The notes below the pieces were generated by a model. The model made no database searches, had not been told where the DNA came from, and worked only from the letters and a program-made list of their open reading frames with translations. From the NCBI GenBank assembly GCA_028829895.1, contig CM054179.1, forward strand, positions 48,059,891-48,123,890: a DNA stretch of 64,000 nt. Reading direction: 5' to 3'. Made by a program: the position numbers and the translations under genes. This stretch comes from Sinotaia quadrata. Lineage: Eukaryota; Mollusca; Gastropoda; Architaenioglossa; Viviparidae. Below, one piece after another: positions 59,108-64,000 of the stretch. Each line of letters starts with the position of its first letter. Position 1 is the stretch's first letter.

Positions 59108-59590
59108 AACTTGCTGCATGGTAATAGTAAGAATCATATTAAACGTCTAGCTAGTATTACTTTGAACGTGTAGTGTATGAACATTTTCAATTTAATGGTA
59201 TCTGTGCACTATGTAAGCTTAGCTGTGGTTCTGTATTTGTTTGCTTGTGTATGTGAGAGCATTTGTATGGTTTGTTTTCTTTGCTTGTTCGTGTATGGTG
59301 ATTTGTGCATTATATACTTACATATTCACGCACATACTCATACACACCCGCTGTCAATCTCTTCGGAAATCGGGTTGATAATTTAGCCCAGACGCATTCA
59401 ATAAATGTTAAAATATTAAAATACATATTGTAAAAAATATGAGATCGACTGTAATAAAAGCTAAAAGACCACACATACAGTTTAGCCATTTAATTGGAAA
59501 GTAAAAACGTAGGCCAGACGTTTTTCCGTTGTAGCACAAGCATATGTGCGAATGGAAATATTTAAAGTCTGCAAACCAGAACGATAGTAA
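59108..59590. other. Unique sequence, no gene recognised
   Basis: A short CA-rich patch lies near 59327-59348. Nothing else is seen. Confidence 0.5.
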
Positions 59591-59729
59591 GATCGGTAGA
59601 TAGCAAACACTTGGAAAGTTATCATTGAGAGATGGAAGTCAATTTTAGCGTAGATAATAAGATCAGTAGATAGCAAACACTTGGAAAGTTATCATTGAGA
59701 GATGGAAGTCAATTTTAGCCGTAGATAAT
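59591..59729. repeat. 70-bp direct duplication, 2 copies
   Basis: GATCGGTAGATAGCAAACAC at 59591 and GATCAGTAGATAGCAAACAC at 59661 begin near-identical copies. The second has one extra C near its end. Confidence 0.96.
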
Positions 59730-60646
59730 GATAGAGGTAGGAAAACCCATGCATGTTTCCGTTTGTGAATGGAGGTGTGACTATCGCTCCGTTAATATGG
59801 GAGGTCCAAGGGCAGGGTATGACGTAGATGTCACGTGACAGAAAGTGAAAACACGAACCTTGAAAGAAATTGCAAATAACATTGCCATCCTAGATGTAAG
59901 GTCCAACATGGAGAAACGTCCGATTGCTAGCATCATAAAGTTTAACAAGAGAATATGTGTGAACTCACCGACTTAAACCGAAAAGAGTAAACGATTTAGA
60001 AAAGGGATTTCGATATCTTCACATTTACAATACCCTTTAATCCTTTATTTATGCAGTAACTAAAGGTACGAAAATTTGCTAAAGTTATTGTGTGTAAGGG
60101 TGTGAGTGTTTACTAATTTATAGTGTACAAGAAAATAAATATTTGATAGAACATTATTCTTTCTAATCTATCAATCTTTTCGGGTACAGTGAAGAGTATA
60201 ATCCAAGGCATGGGCCTCTGGACACATTCACAGTTAGAAAATCATTGTAAAATATTTATTACTGCAACTTTAGTTTGCAAGATTCTTTGTCCTTTTTTCA
60301 GCTTACAGTTCCAGTTTTAGTTCCTTCTTTGGTTTGGAACTGAGTTGAGACAAGTTCTTCGTGGTATTGGTAGTAGAGGAGATCCAGGCAGACATCATCT
60401 ACTGGTTACCTCACACACGTTTGAAGCAGATGACGAGTCAGCGTGACGTCACAACAACGCGTGTAGCAAATGACGGGGACGAAGTGGTGTTCCATAAGAT
60501 AAGTCTTCCACAAAATAATTAGTTGATTAAAAAATGGACCTTAAGAGACAGGCTAAATTCCTCCGGGATAGTTAGGGCAATTATTGAAATTGTATTTGAT
60601 ATGTATTTTGATTAACTTTTGTTATATTTCTTTTATAATTTTTTTA
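59730..60646. other. Unique sequence with a palindromic E-box
   Basis: TGTCACGTGACA at 59829-59840 is a perfect 12-bp palindrome. No gene is recognised. Confidence 0.45.
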
Positions 60647-60770
60647 AATGAATTTTTATTAATTTTTTAAAATGAATTTTTATTAATTTTTTAAAATGAA
60701 TTTTTATTAATTTTTTTTAATGAATTTTTATTAATTTTTTAAATGAATTTTTATTAATTTTTTTAATATC
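60647..60770. repeat. 24-bp AT-only minisatellite, 5 copies
   Basis: AATGAATTTTTATTAATTTT starts at 60647, 60671, 60695, 60719 and 60742. Only the G of ATG breaks pure AT. Confidence 0.95.
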
Positions 60771-60943
60771 ATTCTTTATAATTTTCACTTTAAGTAAAAT
60801 TCATCTTGTAATGCATGTATTGTCTCTGTTATTGCTATACGATTTGCTGGAGATCACTCTGCTTGTGAGCTCATTGAGTCACCGGGAGGGTGCATCATTC
60901 GTAGTCATGTTATCCGAGATTATAAATAATTTTCGGGCGACTC
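60771..60943. other. Short unique spacer
   Basis: No feature seen. Confidence 0.5.
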
Positions 60944-61027
60944 ACACACACATACACACATACACAGACAATATACAGACACAGACACACATACACACAC
61001 ATACACACACATACACACACACACACA
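60944..61027. repeat. (AC)n microsatellite, interrupted
   Basis: ACAC runs are broken by AT and AG. Frames on both strands are artefacts. Confidence 0.95.
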
Positions 61028-62932
<1,905 letters not shown>

Positions 62933-63079
62933 GTCTGCTTGCCTGTCTATATACATATATTTCTCATAATGACACATATATCTGAATGGATACACACGGG
63001 CCACCAAGTTACAATATATAATAGCACTACGTGCGTATATTTTATACAGAATATTTATTTTCAACATTGAATTTCTCTG

Positions 63080-63725
63080 GCTGTGATGTTGCAATCACAT
63101 AGACTTGTAACAGTGAATGTGTTAATGATATTCCTGTTCACAGTTAAACTTGTTACATTGAACGTATTATGATGTTACTGTCACACAGATTTTTAACAGT
63201 GAATATATGATGTTACTGTCCACAATTCGACTTGTTAACAGTGAAAGTGTTATGATGTTACTGTCACACAAACTTGTAACAGTGAATGTATTAATGATGT
63301 TACTGTCCACAGACTTGTTACAGTGAACGTGTTTTGATGCTACTGTCACACAGACTTGTAACAGTGAATGTATTAATGATGCTACTGTCACACAGACTTG
63401 TAACAGTGAAGGTATTAATGATGTTAATGTCGCACAGTTAGACTTGTTACAATGAACGCGTTATGATGTTATTGTCACACAAACGTGTTACAGTGAATGT
63501 GCTATATAATGTTACTGTCACATAGACTTGTTAGAGTTAATGAGCAATATAATGTTGCTGTCTCTCAGACTTGTTACAGTGAATACGCAATATAATGTTA
63601 CTGTCACAGTTAAACTTGCTACAATGAAACGCTATATAATATTACTGTCACACAGTTTAAACTTGCTACAGTTAATGTGTGAAAATGTTACTGTCATTCG
63701 GTCTTGTTACAGCGAATGTGTTCCA
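63080..63725. repeat. Degenerate 40-50 bp minisatellite, about 14 copies
   Basis: The words GATGTTACTGTCACACAGA, CTTGTTACAGTGAATG and TATTAATGAT recur throughout with many indels. TTGTAACA/TTGTTACA swaps separate two sub-variants. Confidence 0.93.
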
Positions 63726-64000
63726 GAGATGATTAATGCACTCCACTCTTTAAAGAGCATTTAAGGCTGCATTATATTTCAGCACTTCTCAGGAGAACTT
63801 GGGTGTGGAAAAAAGTTTGAAGTCTCTGCTAGCAGGGACAAATATTTTACTGATTGATTATTCTTTGTGAATCACCAGACTTCTCGCGACTGGTGCTCAC
63901 ATAGTCTACAAAGTCATGTGGCTTTGTGTGAAACGTATTTATTGCGGTTATGTTTTCTGTGTTCAGAATGTGTCTTTCTGGGTATTTTTAATGTGTGGTT
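63726..64000. other. Unique sequence to window end
   Basis: No feature is recognised. The window ends in plain AT-rich DNA. Confidence 0.5.

Overview
This window looks like gene-free, repeat-dominated nuclear DNA from an animal. The base composition is AT-rich. I see no operons, ribosome binding sites or dense coding, no rRNA and no confident tRNA gene. The texture is long GATA/ATCT and CA/GT microsatellites, dozens of unrelated 20-90 bp minisatellites, decayed Ty3/Gypsy and hAT sequence, and short islands of mixed-composition DNA. It would fit a lophotrochozoan, perhaps a mollusc, but no marker gene here proves that, so the organism call is an inference from texture only.

I found no protein-coding gene I can name. 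The only recognisable protein homology is a broken Ty3/Gypsy reverse-transcriptase/RNase H fragment on the minus strand at about 16.43-16.76 kb. It carries two in-frame stops and runs into AT-rich DNA at both ends. Most open frames longer than 60 codons are tandem repeats read through, often because the unit length is a multiple of three. One weak small-gene candidate sits at 7.27-7.72 kb, where a cAMP-response-type palindrome, a TATAAA, an 85-codon basic ORF and an AATAAA follow in order.

Layout: 0-5 kb holds a mixed-composition island and seven minisatellites. 5-10 kb is mostly unique, with a large ATCT array at 8.4 kb. 10-13 kb holds 88-, 45-, 40- and about 77-bp arrays. 14.1-16.35 kb is bracketed by the same 45-bp repeat in opposite orientations (a foldback-like arrangement), with the Gypsy remnant just outside. 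17-23 kb holds arrays of 55, 30, 90, about 58, 23 and 45 bp. 23-30.8 kb is mostly unique with two small arrays and candidate conserved islands. 30.8-33.3 kb is nearly continuous tandem repeats of five families. 34-38 kb holds a possible tRNA-derived SINE head and a complete short hAT-type element with an 8-bp target duplication. 37.8-41.2 kb has a minisatellite family present twice and a 410-bp tandem duplication. 42-45 kb, 48-49.1 kb, 50.6-53.2 kb, 54.7-56.8 kb, 57.9-59.7 kb and 63-63.7 kb are further minisatellite clusters.

By my rough hand tally about 15 kb of the 64 kb is minisatellite and another 2-3 kb is microsatellite. No set of genes here forms a system. The points most worth following are the inverted 45-bp arrays, the intact hAT element, the palindrome-bearing 88-bp array, the CRE-bearing compound array at 56 kb, and the non-repetitive islands that could be cis-regulatory.
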